Shown here: in pieces, positions 33,735 through 42,237 of the stretch
Position numbering within the stretch: the stretch's first letter is position 1
Layout of the letters: every line of letters begins with the position of its first letter
The notes under the pieces: generated by a model
Seen by the model: only the letters and a program-made list of their open reading frames with translations
Databases searched by the model: none
Told to the model about the DNA's origin: nothing
Program-made: the position numbers and the translations under genes
Origin: JAXMHQ01 sp046346665
Lineage (GTDB): Bacteria; Verrucomicrobiota; Verrucomicrobiia; Limisphaerales; JAXMHQ01
Assembly: GCA_046346665.1 (NCBI GenBank)
Contig: JAXMHQ010000024.1
Coordinates: 1-64,000 of the forward strand
Direction: 5' to 3'
DNA: 64,000 nucleotides

Positions 33735-36332
33735 TCACGGCGACATCAGTCGGTAGAAGACAGAGCCGACGGATGGATCGATGGGTACGCTCATCTGGTT
33801 GGTGCCGTCAGAATCCGGCACCGTGACCCAATTCGTGCCGAGACCTTCGCCCGGCGCGTTGGTTTGCACCTGGAGAATCCAGCCGGCGTAAAGCTCGGGC
33901 CACGATAGAGTGAGCGTGGAGAGATCGCCGGAAATTGAGACGCCGAGCGGCGGGGGAATCTGAACCGGGTTCGACACCGTGACCACGCAACCCGAGACGA
34001 GGCCGCCGTCGAGGGTCGTCGCGGAAACCGTCGCGCTGCCGGCAGCGACGGCGGTGACCAGGCCGGAGGAATCTACCGTGGCGACGTTCGGATCGGCGGT
34101 GGACCAGGTGACGGACGGATACGTGGCATTCGCGGGAGCGACGGTCGCGGTGAGTTGGAAGACGGCGCCCGGGTTGGTGGAAACCGAGTCCGGAGCCACA
34201 CCGATGTTGGTCACCGCGACGGAGGAACTCATCCAGATGACGCCGCGACCGGCACTGCTCATGTAGACGCGTCCGTGGACGTTTTTGTCGCCCTCGATCA
34301 GCCCGGCGTTGCCGCGTCCGCCGTATTGATGCTGGTCGTCGTTGACGCGGACCCAGGTGGCGCCGCGGTCGTTCGAGCGATACATGCCGGTGGCGCTGCC
34401 GCTGGTGGGTCTGCCCCAGATGAAGAGGGTGGGATAGGAAGCGCCCGGGGCGGCTTTGCCGAACGCGAGCGCGTCGCAGACATTGAGGTTCCCGCTGTAA
34501 AATGTAGCGCCGGAATTGGTGGAGTATTTCACGCCCCCGGTGCCGAGCGAAACCCAGACGTGCCCTTCGAACCCGGGCGCGACGCGCAGGGATCCGCCGG
34601 TGCCGGCAGAGCCGGAACGATAGAAGTTAAACCCGCCATTGGTGCTCACGTAGACGTAGCCGTCGCTGCTGTTGTAGGCGTAGAATTTCGAGGAATTCTC
34701 GGAATCTCCCTTCGGGCTGGCGGCGAAGGTCACGCCCGCACACGGGATCCACGCCGTGGCCGGGTTGGTGTTGACGTAACACGCGTTGGTGCTGCTCATC
34801 GTCGAACGCCACACCACGGTGGAACCATCCGCCGACATTCCCACGTAACCGTCGGTCATGCCGTTCGGCGCGGAGGGATATTTCGTCCACCCGCTGTAAG
34901 GTCCCGTCGAGTAATAACATTCCCCGCTGGCGTAGACCGCCGCGTAGACATTCGTGCGCTTCGAGGCGTACGCGAAATCGCGCACCTGGCTCATGGTGAG
35001 CGACGGCGAAACGTTGATGTCGGTATGGACAAAGCCGTTCTGGTCGCCGACCGAATTGAGGAACGGGCCGCCATTGGGCACGCTGCAGAAGGTGATCGGC
35101 ACGGTTTCCTCCAGGCCGCGACACATGAATTTCCAGGTGGACGTCGTCAGCCCTGCGTTCAGGTTCGTGGTGGAAAAAATGCCGTTGCCGGAGCCGATGA
35201 AGACGCGGTTGGTGTTGAAAGGATCGAGCGCCAGGGCGCCGGCCCAGTGGACGGCATGGTTGACGATGTACGGAAATCCGTTGGGATTCATCGTCACGCG
35301 GCCGCTGGCGATGATGTCCGTCCAGTTCGTCCCGCCATTCGAGCTCACGTAGATCCGGTCGCCCCAGCCCCAGGGCTGCTGCAGCCATTCCGAGTAGGTG
35401 CTCGCCACGACGAAATCGGGATTCTGAGGCGAAACGCTGATGCCGCAGTAAGTCAACGTGCCGCTCGGCGAACAGTTCCGCCAGGTCGAATTGGTCAGAT
35501 TGTATTTCCACAGGGAGCCGTTCGGATCGACGCCGTAAGTGAGATACAGATTGTTGTTGGAAGACAAGGCGGCCTTTTCCGGGTAGCCGTTGGTCGGCTG
35601 GTTGGAAACCGGCGCCCAACTGACGCCGCCGTTGTTGCTCACGTAGAGATTCGTTCCGGTTCGGAATACGCCGACGAAAATGCGCGGGGTCGCGGTGCCG
35701 GAGCTGCCGCTTTGGGGATCGAACAGCACGAAGCTGATGCTTGTGCCGCCGACGCTGAGGCTGCTCACCGCGTTCCACGTGGCGCCGGAGTCGGTGCTCT
35801 TGAAAAGCCCGTTCGCGCGGCTGCCGCAAAACAGAACGTTGCCCAGGTTCGGGTCCACCGCCAGCGTCTCGCCCTTCTGCCGGTCCGGCCCGTTCCCGTT
35901 CGCCTTGAATTTCGAAGTCACATCCGTGATCGCGAAGGTCGCCCCGTAATCGCTCGACCGCAGCACCGCGCTGGCGCCGCCGTTCCAGTAGGACGTCCCG
36001 GCAAGGATGTAAACCTTGTTCGGCGATTGCGGGTCGACGGCAATGCTCTCGACGCCCTGGTAGGTGGTCTGGTTTTGCGAATTCCAATCCAGCAATGGAA
36101 TCCAGGATTGATTCAGTTCATCCCAGCGGTAGGCGCCGCCAACGTCGGTCTTGGCGTAAAACAAATTCTGCTGGCCGGGAACGCCGAGCACGCCGGTGAC
36201 ATAACCGCCGCCGCCCAGGATGACGTTGCCGAACGTGTTTTGCGCCTGCGCCGAATGCGAATTCAGCAGCAGGAGGGAAAGGAGACCCACACCGGTGGCG
36301 TGGCCGCGCGAGAAACGACGAGGATGAAACAT
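33735..36332 (-). CDS. Secreted GH74 xyloglucanase/endoglucanase-like protein
   Basis: An 865-aa protein. The ATG at 36332 (MFHPRRFSRGHATGVGLLSL) starts a signal peptide ending near AQAQ. The catalytic part is a pair of seven-bladed propellers with repeated Asp-box-like units such as SSDYGATF, STDSGATW, SSNGGTNW and SNDRGATW. The opening GGGGYVTGVLGVPGQQNLFY, AKTDVGGAYRWD and IPLLDW is the GH74 signature; the Asp in TDVGGAYRW is the usual catalytic base. A Big_2-type Ig domain (VTWSTADPNVATVDSSGLVT) and a C-terminal module ending VFYRLMSP follow. GH74 enzymes cut xyloglucan or beta-glucan backbones outside the cell. It pairs functionally with the GH9 and GH5 genes of the window. Confidence 0.9.
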   Translation of the reverse strand: MFHPRRFSRGHATGVGLLSLLLLNSHSAQAQNTFGNVILGGGGYVTGVLGVPGQQNLFYAKTDVGGAYRWDELNQSWIPLLDWNSQNQTTYQGVESIAVDPQSPNKVYILAGTSYWNGGASAVLRSSDYGATFAITDVTSKFKANGNGPDRQKGETLAVDPNLGNVLFCGSRANGLFKSTDSGATWNAVSSLSVGGTSISFVLFDPQSGSSGTATPRIFVGVFRTGTNLYVSNNGGVSWAPVSNQPTNGYPEKAALSSNNNLYLTYGVDPNGSLWKYNLTNSTWRNCSPSGTLTYCGISVSPQNPDFVVASTYSEWLQQPWGWGDRIYVSSNGGTNWTDIIASGRVTMNPNGFPYIVNHAVHWAGALALDPFNTNRVFIGSGNGIFSTTNLNAGLTTSTWKFMCRGLEETVPITFCSVPNGGPFLNSVGDQNGFVHTDINVSPSLTMSQVRDFAYASKRTNVYAAVYASGECYYSTGPYSGWTKYPSAPNGMTDGYVGMSADGSTVVWRSTMSSTNACYVNTNPATAWIPCAGVTFAASPKGDSENSSKFYAYNSSDGYVYVSTNGGFNFYRSGSAGTGGSLRVAPGFEGHVWVSLGTGGVKYSTNSGATFYSGNLNVCDALAFGKAAPGASYPTLFIWGRPTSGSATGMYRSNDRGATWVRVNDDQHQYGGRGNAGLIEGDKNVHGRVYMSSAGRGVIWMSSSVAVTNIGVAPDSVSTNPGAVFQLTATVAPANATYPSVTWSTADPNVATVDSSGLVTAVAAGSATVSATTLDGGLVSGCVVTVSNPVQIPPPLGVSISGDLSTLTLSWPELYAGWILQVQTNAPGEGLGTNWVTVPDSDGTNQMSVPIDPSVGSVFYRLMSP

Positions 36333-36419
36333 GAATACTTGCCCCCTGTGTTGAAGGGGACGCCGTAAAAATGACACAATTCCGGCAATCTGTCTTGTCG
36401 GCAAAATTGCTGACACCAG

Positions 36420-36500
36420 CCCGGGAGGGCCGGCGTCCCCGCCGGCCCAAATCAACGCCTCTGATCAGTTGGGGACGGCGAGGACGCCGTCCCTCCCGGG
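36420..36500. repeat. Palindromic element, CGGGAGGG(A/C)CGGCGTCC arms
   Basis: 36420-36438 (CCCGGGAGGGCCGGCGTCC) and 36482-36500 (GGACGCCGTCCCTCCCGGG) are inverted repeats matching at 18 of 19 positions. A second short palindrome (GGCGTCCCCGCCGG) lies in the left part. The element lies between the GH74 start and the hcp stop and shares arms with 1321-1450 and 25001-25080. Confidence 0.65.
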
Positions 36501-36501
36501 G

Positions 36502-38133
36502 TTATTCCGCAATACCTAAAATGGTGTCGAGATCCTCCTGCGCCGTTTGGATTGGCATCAGGTTGAATTTGTCGACCAGCACGTTCAGAACAGCGGGCGT
36601 GACGAACGCCGGCAGCGTGGGTCCGAGCCGGATGTTGCGGATGCCGAGGTGCAGCAGAGTCAGCAAAATGGCGACGGCCTTCTGTTCGTACCAGGACAGG
36701 ACCAGCGAGAGCGGCAGGTCGTTGACGCCGCAGCCGAACGCGTTCGACAGGGCGACCGCGATCTTGATGGCCGAATAGGCGTCGTTGCATTGGCCAAGAT
36801 CGAGCAGGCGCGGGATCCCGCCGATGTCACCGAAATCCATCTTGTTGAACCGGTACTTCCCGCACGCCAGCGTCAGGATCACGCAATCAGCCGGGATGCG
36901 CTCCGCCAATTCGGTGTAGTAATCGCGTCCGCTCCGCGCGCCATCGCAGCCGCCCACCAGGAAAAACCGCTTGATCGCGCCGGACTTCACCGCGTCGATC
37001 ACCTTGTCCGCCACACCGAGAACCGCGTTGTGGCCGAACCCGACCAGAATGGTCTTGTCCGGTCCGTCGGCGGCAAATCCCGGCGCGTCGAGCGCCGCCT
37101 GGATGACCTGTGAGAAATCATGCCCGCTAACATGGACCACGCCAGGCCACCCGACATGGCCGGTGGTGAAAATGCGCTGTGCGTAGCTGCCTTGCGGTTC
37201 CTGGATGCAATTCGTTGTCATCAGAATGGCGCCGGGGAAGGAAGCGAACTCGACTTTTTGATCCTGCCACGCGCCGCCGTAGTTGCCCGCTAGATGCTTG
37301 TATTTCTTCAGGCCCGGATAACCATGCGCTGGAAGCATTTCGCCGTGGGTATAGATATTGATCCCCTTCCCTTCCGTCTGGCGCAGCAACTCTTCGAGGT
37401 CGACCAGGTCGTGGCCGGAAACGAGGATGGCTTTGCCCTTGAGCGGTTCGACGCGGACGGGCGTGGGCACCGGGTGGCCGAAGCGGCCGGTGTGCGCGGC
37501 GTCGAGGAGCTCCATCACCTTGAGATTCATCTCGCCGCATTTCATGCAGAGCGTGAACAGGCTTTCCACGGTGGATTTCTCCTGCGCGAGCACCGCCAGC
37601 GCTTCGGCGAGGAACGCGTAAACTTCGGGCGATTCCGATCCCAGGATCCGCGCATGATCCAGGTAGGCCGCCATGCCCTTCAAACCGTAGGCGAGCAACT
37701 CCTCGAGCCCGGCGATGTCCAATCCCAGCGCGTCCCGTTTCGCGGCGATGGATACCAGGCGGCCGGCGCCGACCAGGCCGGCGCGATCGGGCGCAGCGAC
37801 CCACGTGGCCGGTCCGCGCAGGTTGTTCAACTCCCCACCGCACAGGCGTTTTGCCCGATCCCGAAACTCCGCGGCGTCGCGAATGGCTTTTTCGATCGCA
37901 GCCGCGTCGAAGTTGACATTGGTCACCGTGAGGAAAAGCCCGCGGAGGAGAAATCGATCCAGCTCAGGCTCCGACATGCCCAACAATCGCGCCTGGTGGA
38001 CGTATTGCGCGACGCCCTTGGTGGCATGAAACAGCACGTCCTGGAGAACGGCCGTTTCCTCGTCCTTGCCGCACACTCCAAAATCGATGCACCCGGTTCC
38101 CTTCGACGTTTGCTCGCACTGGTAACAAAACAT
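36502..38133 (-). CDS. hcp: Hybrid cluster protein / hydroxylamine reductase
   Basis: A 543-aa protein. Start 38133 (MFCYQCEQTSKGTGCIDFGV, CGK): the N-terminal Cys set Cys3, Cys6, Cys15 and Cys21 binds the 4Fe-4S cluster. Ligands of the hybrid Fe-S-O cluster are visible further on: GHDLVDLEELL (His), HGEMLPAHGYP (Glu), TTNCIQEP (Cys), GGCDGARSGRDYY (Cys), TLACGKYRFN (Cys) and LGQCNDAYSAIKIA (Cys and region). The length is normal for bacterial Hcp. The protein handles NO or hydroxylamine stress under low oxygen (family knowledge). A perfect FNR-like palindrome, TTGAC-N4-GTCAA, lies 91 bases upstream, suggesting control by an FNR/HcpR-type regulator. No hcr reductase is adjacent. Confidence 0.95.
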   Translation of the reverse strand: MFCYQCEQTSKGTGCIDFGVCGKDEETAVLQDVLFHATKGVAQYVHQARLLGMSEPELDRFLLRGLFLTVTNVNFDAAAIEKAIRDAAEFRDRAKRLCGGELNNLRGPATWVAAPDRAGLVGAGRLVSIAAKRDALGLDIAGLEELLAYGLKGMAAYLDHARILGSESPEVYAFLAEALAVLAQEKSTVESLFTLCMKCGEMNLKVMELLDAAHTGRFGHPVPTPVRVEPLKGKAILVSGHDLVDLEELLRQTEGKGINIYTHGEMLPAHGYPGLKKYKHLAGNYGGAWQDQKVEFASFPGAILMTTNCIQEPQGSYAQRIFTTGHVGWPGVVHVSGHDFSQVIQAALDAPGFAADGPDKTILVGFGHNAVLGVADKVIDAVKSGAIKRFFLVGGCDGARSGRDYYTELAERIPADCVILTLACGKYRFNKMDFGDIGGIPRLLDLGQCNDAYSAIKIAVALSNAFGCGVNDLPLSLVLSWYEQKAVAILLTLLHLGIRNIRLGPTLPAFVTPAVLNVLVDKFNLMPIQTAQEDLDTILGIAE

Positions 38134-38223
38134 GATGTGGTTTCTTTCTAATCGTTTCGCCGGAGCCGCGTGATTGCGGCATCCCTGGCGCCAGCAACTT
38201 TGCAGAAACCGGCCGGGACGGCC

Positions 38224-38237
38224 TTGACGTGGGTCAA
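38224..38237. promoter_or_regulatory. FNR/HcpR-type operator upstream of hcp
   Basis: TTGACGTGGGTCAA at 38224-38237 is a perfect dyad TTGAC-N4-GTCAA, centred about 98 bases from the hcp ATG. The sequence matches the shape recognised by CRP/FNR-family nitrosative-stress regulators such as HcpR or DNR (established for hcp genes in other bacteria). Regulation here is inferred from motif and position only; no regulator gene is in the window. Confidence 0.65.
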
Positions 38238-38341
38238 ATGAAAAGCGGGCGCAGAACAATATCTGATTCCTTCGCATGCCGGCGCAAAGCAGATCTTATT
38301 TTAAATCCACACAGAAGCCCGGGCAGCAGTTCCGTACCAAG

Positions 38342-39811
38342 CTATTCCATGGCCGCCAGGACTTCATCCAACGGCACCGTGGCGAAGGTTGTGGCGGAGT
38401 CGCTCATCGCGTAGGGGATGACGAGCTCGCGCCCGTGCAACAGGGCGCCACAGGTGTACACGACGTTAGGAACATAACCTTCGCGCTCGGATTCGTTCGG
38501 TGACAGCAGCGGTTCGCGCAGGCGGCCCAGCACGCGCGTGGGATCCTCCAGGTCAAGCAGGAAGGCGCCGAGGCAATATTTTCGCATCGCACCCACTCCG
38601 TGGCTCAACACCAGCCAGCCCGCTTCCGTTTCGATGGGCGAACCGCAATTGCCGATCTTGATGAATTCCCACGGCTGCGCGGGCTGCAGCAGGACCCGGG
38701 GCGTCTGCCAGAAATGAATGTTCTCCGAGAACATCAGCAGGATGTTTTCGTCGTCCTGGCGGGACAACATGGCGTATTGCCCGTTGATCTTGCGCGGGAA
38801 CAGCGCCATGCCCTTGTTTTGCACCGCGGGCCCGTTGAGGGTGTTGAACCGGAAATGGGTGAAGTCCGCCGTCTCCAGCAGCTGCGGCAGGGTGATCTTC
38901 CCGTCGTAAGCGGTATAGGTCGCGTAATAGGTGAATCCGCCGCCGTCGTTCTGGAACCGAACGAAGCGGGCATCCTCGATCCCGTTGCTCTGGCTGGGTG
39001 CCGATGGAAAGAGCACGCGCTGCGAAACGCGCGTTTCCGCCGGAAAATTCACTTCATAATTCGATTCCGCCAGCAGCAGGATGCCCCGCGCGGCGCGCGC
39101 GGCCGTGGCATCCGTGGCATCCGGCGTGAGCCCCGAGGCGACGAGGGCCTGCCGCAATTCCTTCAGCGTGAACTCCTCCCCGAGCCGATCCAGCACGCGC
39201 GCGCAAAAATCGTTCTGCACGCCCGCCTCCTCGAGCTTGCGCTGGAACAATCCCTTTTCATAAGCGGCATTGGGCACCCGTTCGGGTTCCGTCACGAACG
39301 GCACCGGGGGCGTGAGGGTGATGCGATGCTGCGCGCTGATCACGCCCGTGCGGAAGGTGATCGAGGAGATATGCCCCTCGCCCGTCGCCCGCAGGCTCAG
39401 GATGAATCGCAGAGCCCCGCGGGGCACGTCGGACTGGTCCGGGTGCGGCACGATGGACGGATTGAACAAGGCCGCGGATTCCGGCGAATATTCGTGCGTG
39501 AAGTAGGCGCCGATCAGTTTCTGCCGCTCCGTTGACGGCTGCGCGCCGGGTTCGAGACAGGCCCGCACTTCTTCGAATCGGGTTTGAAGGATCCGTTCCA
39601 CCTGTTCGTGGCGGTCGGCGAATTCGCCAAGCACCAGCCCCAGCAGCCGGGAGACTTCGTCCTCCGGCAGCGCCATCAGTCTCCCGACCATGCGCCGGGC
39701 GATCTCGTCGGTGGTGGGACGGAACGGCCGCATGAGCACGCGTGCCCGGTCCGGCACCAGGGTCGGCCCGATGCGTTTGGCATGGACGCCAGGTTGGGTG
39801 TTCTCGGTCAT
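38342..39811 (-). CDS. GH130-family glycoside phosphorylase/hydrolase
   Basis: A 489-aa protein. After an N-terminal helical extension (residues ~1-110, unusual length for minimal GH130) comes a five-bladed propeller. The propeller carries FNPSIVPHPDQ, GIEDARFVRF (GxEDPR-like motif of GH130 with catalytic Asp), YYATYTAYDG, NGPAVQNKGMALFPRKING, the pattern KIGNCGSPIETEAGWLVLSHG, and YCLGAFLLDLEDPTRVLGR. GH130 enzymes phosphorolyse or hydrolyse beta-mannosides, and the long form is often associated with beta-1,2-mannan or mannogen-like polymers. It starts 9 bases after the stop of a GT4-type gene, so an operon for making and turning over a glycan is likely. Cytoplasmic, no signal peptide. Confidence 0.85.
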   Translation of the reverse strand: MTENTQPGVHAKRIGPTLVPDRARVLMRPFRPTTDEIARRMVGRLMALPEDEVSRLLGLVLGEFADRHEQVERILQTRFEEVRACLEPGAQPSTERQKLIGAYFTHEYSPESAALFNPSIVPHPDQSDVPRGALRFILSLRATGEGHISSITFRTGVISAQHRITLTPPVPFVTEPERVPNAAYEKGLFQRKLEEAGVQNDFCARVLDRLGEEFTLKELRQALVASGLTPDATDATAARAARGILLLAESNYEVNFPAETRVSQRVLFPSAPSQSNGIEDARFVRFQNDGGGFTYYATYTAYDGKITLPQLLETADFTHFRFNTLNGPAVQNKGMALFPRKINGQYAMLSRQDDENILLMFSENIHFWQTPRVLLQPAQPWEFIKIGNCGSPIETEAGWLVLSHGVGAMRKYCLGAFLLDLEDPTRVLGRLREPLLSPNESEREGYVPNVVYTCGALLHGRELVIPYAMSDSATTFATVPLDEVLAAME

Positions 39812-39820
39812 GGGCGGGCG

Positions 39821-42097
39821 TCAATCAGAGAGGGGCTCCTTGAACGTGACGAGGGTGTTCTGCAACGCCCGCTCTTCCGCCAGTGCGAGCAAAAAGGCCA
39901 GGGTGGATTCCGCGCCCTGGTTCTGGCTCAGTCGATCGACGTGCAAGCCGTCGCGGCAGCCGCCGGTCTCCGCGTTGTACAGCGCGATGCCCAGGTCGTT
40001 CCGTCCGAGAAACCATTCAAACGCGCGGCGCGCCTCGGCAACCCAGAATACATCGCCCGTGGAATGCCAGGCCTCGATGCACGCGGACACCGTCGCCTGG
40101 GCCTCGATGGGCTGCTGGTCAAACTGCGCGCGCTCCTTGCCGCGCGGGTAAAATCCATTCGATCCCACAGGCCGGAAGGCGCCGGTTTCGGACGTCTGAA
40201 GCCTGACGAGCCAGCGGAGCGTCCCGAGGCCGACCTCGAGCATGGGGGCGTTGCTGAGGCGGCGTCCGCTGAGAATCAGGGCGTGCGGCAGCTTGGCGTT
40301 TGTGTAGGAGACGGTGTCTTCGAACCACTGCCAATCGTCCGCCGCGGCGTCGGCGTGGCGTTGCATCAGTTTTGCCGTGAGCGAATCGCGAATCTGGTTC
40401 GTGCGGCGGTCCCCGCCGAACCGCTGGAGGTATTCGTCGATCCCGATGAGCGTGCAGGCCCAGGCGCGCGGCGACGTGAATTCGGCCGCCACGGGAAGCG
40501 CCTGCTCGAACAATTGCGCGGCCAGCATCTGAAAGCTGTCCTGTCCCGCCTGCGACACGCACAGCCCCAGGGCCCAGAGCGCGTGCCCCTGGCAATCCTC
40601 GGATCCGACTTCCTCCAGCCAATGCCGCTCGAAGCTCATGAAATTGCGGAAGCGGCCCCGCTTGCGATCGAACGCGTGGTTGAGAAACGCGATGCAGGCC
40701 GCCGCCAGAGCGCCGAGCCGCGGGGTACCCTGCCCCAGCTTTTGCAGCATCAGCGCCAGCACCAGCGCCCTCGCATTGTCGTCCGTGCAATATCCCTCGG
40801 AAAAATTCGGCACCGCAAAACTCGCGTGCTGGAAAATTCCGGTCGAATCGCTCATTCGATACAGGTGATCCAGCTTCAGCTCCGGGAGGTGGCCGGGCTG
40901 TTCGTCAAGCGTCCGGATGGGGGACCTTTTGCGCCCCACGAAACTGTGGTCGTGGCGGGCTTGTTCGAACGATTTGGAATACAATTGCGCCACGCGGCTC
41001 CAGACCATTTCACGGCCGAGCTTGTAGGCGTTTTTGCGCATGGAATGCCGCAGGGTTTCGTCACGCAACAAGTCCACCACCGCCCCGGCGATCGCCGGCG
41101 CGTCCCGGAACGGAACCAGCTTCCCGCGCTCCGCCGTCAGCAGCTCCGCCGCGTGCCAGTAAGGCGTCGACACCACGGCGTTGCCCGCGCCAAAGGCATA
41201 GGCCAGCGTCCCGGAGGTGATTTGCGCCTCGGTCAGGTAGGGCGTCAGGTAGATGTCCGCCGCCCCGATGAACCGCATCAACTCCTCGAGCTCGACAAAG
41301 CGGTTGAAAAAAACCACGTGCTTCTCCACGCCCAGGTCCTTGGCCAGCCGCTCGAGGCTCAAGCGGTAGGCCTCGCCCTCGTGCCGGAGCAGGTTCGGAT
41401 GCGTCTGGCCGAGGACGATGTAAACGATGTTCGGAAATTCACAAAGAATCCCCGGAAGCGCCCGCAGCGCGTATTCGATGCCCTTGTTCGGCGACAACAA
41501 ACCGAACGTCAGCAGCACCTGCCTGCCCGCGACACCGAATTCGTCCTTGAAATAATTCGGATCGGCGAACGGCATGTCGGGAATGCCGTGCGGGATGAGA
41601 TCCACCTTCGACATCGGGGCCCCGTACACGTCGCGCAGGAATTCCATGCCCCGTTCGCTCATCACCACCAGCCGGGTGGAGAGCCGGACCAGGTCGCGCA
41701 TCACGCGCCGCTGCTCGGCATTCGGCTCGCGCAGGACGGTGTGCAGCGTGGTGACGATGGGCATTTGCAACTCCCGCAGCAAGGCCAGCACATGGCTGCC
41801 GGCCGGGCCGCCAAAAATCCCGAACTCATGCTCCACGCAAACCACGTCCACGTCCGTGATGTTCAGGAAATCCGCAGCGCGCAGATAAGACGGGAGATCC
41901 TGCTCCGCGATCTCAAACCGCACCTCCGCGGGATAATCGTATCCCTCGGCGACGTCATTGACCGGCACCACGAGGCATTGGGTCGCCGGAAACTCCGTGG
42001 CGATCGCGCAGCGCAGATCGGTTGTGAATGTGGCGATGCCGCACTTGCGCGGCAGGTAGTCCCCCAGGAAGGCAATTTTTCTTATCTCGGCAATCAT
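39821..42097 (-). CDS. GT4 glycosyltransferase with C-terminal (alpha/alpha) barrel-like domain
   Basis: A 758-aa protein. Residues ~1-380 form a GT-B transferase: IAFLGDYLPRKCGIATFTTD, VEHEFGIFGG, IPHGIPDMPF, LTFGLLSPNKGIEYALRALP, and the donor-side GTLAYAFGAGNAVVSTPYWH. Residues ~400-758 are an all-helical domain with CTDDNARALVLALML, AWACTLIGIDEYLQRFGGDR and QQPIEAQATVSACIEAW, resembling (alpha/alpha)6 glycoside-processing folds. Such fusions are often found next to GH130 genes, as here. The likely role is synthesis of an intracellular or surface mannan-type glycan using a nucleotide sugar, with the second domain modifying or binding it. Substrate not proven. Confidence 0.85.
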   Translation of the reverse strand: MIAEIRKIAFLGDYLPRKCGIATFTTDLRCAIATEFPATQCLVVPVNDVAEGYDYPAEVRFEIAEQDLPSYLRAADFLNITDVDVVCVEHEFGIFGGPAGSHVLALLRELQMPIVTTLHTVLREPNAEQRRVMRDLVRLSTRLVVMSERGMEFLRDVYGAPMSKVDLIPHGIPDMPFADPNYFKDEFGVAGRQVLLTFGLLSPNKGIEYALRALPGILCEFPNIVYIVLGQTHPNLLRHEGEAYRLSLERLAKDLGVEKHVVFFNRFVELEELMRFIGAADIYLTPYLTEAQITSGTLAYAFGAGNAVVSTPYWHAAELLTAERGKLVPFRDAPAIAGAVVDLLRDETLRHSMRKNAYKLGREMVWSRVAQLYSKSFEQARHDHSFVGRKRSPIRTLDEQPGHLPELKLDHLYRMSDSTGIFQHASFAVPNFSEGYCTDDNARALVLALMLQKLGQGTPRLGALAAACIAFLNHAFDRKRGRFRNFMSFERHWLEEVGSEDCQGHALWALGLCVSQAGQDSFQMLAAQLFEQALPVAAEFTSPRAWACTLIGIDEYLQRFGGDRRTNQIRDSLTAKLMQRHADAAADDWQWFEDTVSYTNAKLPHALILSGRRLSNAPMLEVGLGTLRWLVRLQTSETGAFRPVGSNGFYPRGKERAQFDQQPIEAQATVSACIEAWHSTGDVFWVAEARRAFEWFLGRNDLGIALYNAETGGCRDGLHVDRLSQNQGAESTLAFLLALAEERALQNTLVTFKEPLSD

Positions 42098-42237
42098 TCC
42101 TTAATAGGGGGCGGTCTCGGGGCGCCTAGCCAGGGCGGTCCACACCGCACCGGGGTGCCTCGGAAGACGCAGTTCCATCCTCCCACGGTAGCTTATCCCC
42201 CCTGCCCGCGATAGTAATGAAATCGGCCGGGCCGAGG

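Noticed and set aside
34155..36368. 737-codon frame antisense to the GH74 gene
   Set aside because: It has no recognisable domain and lies fully inside the well-supported GH74 gene.
39584..42214. 876-codon frame antisense to the GT4 and GH130 genes
   Set aside because: Very Arg/His/Gln-rich and without motif; the GT4/GH130 reading has clear family motifs.
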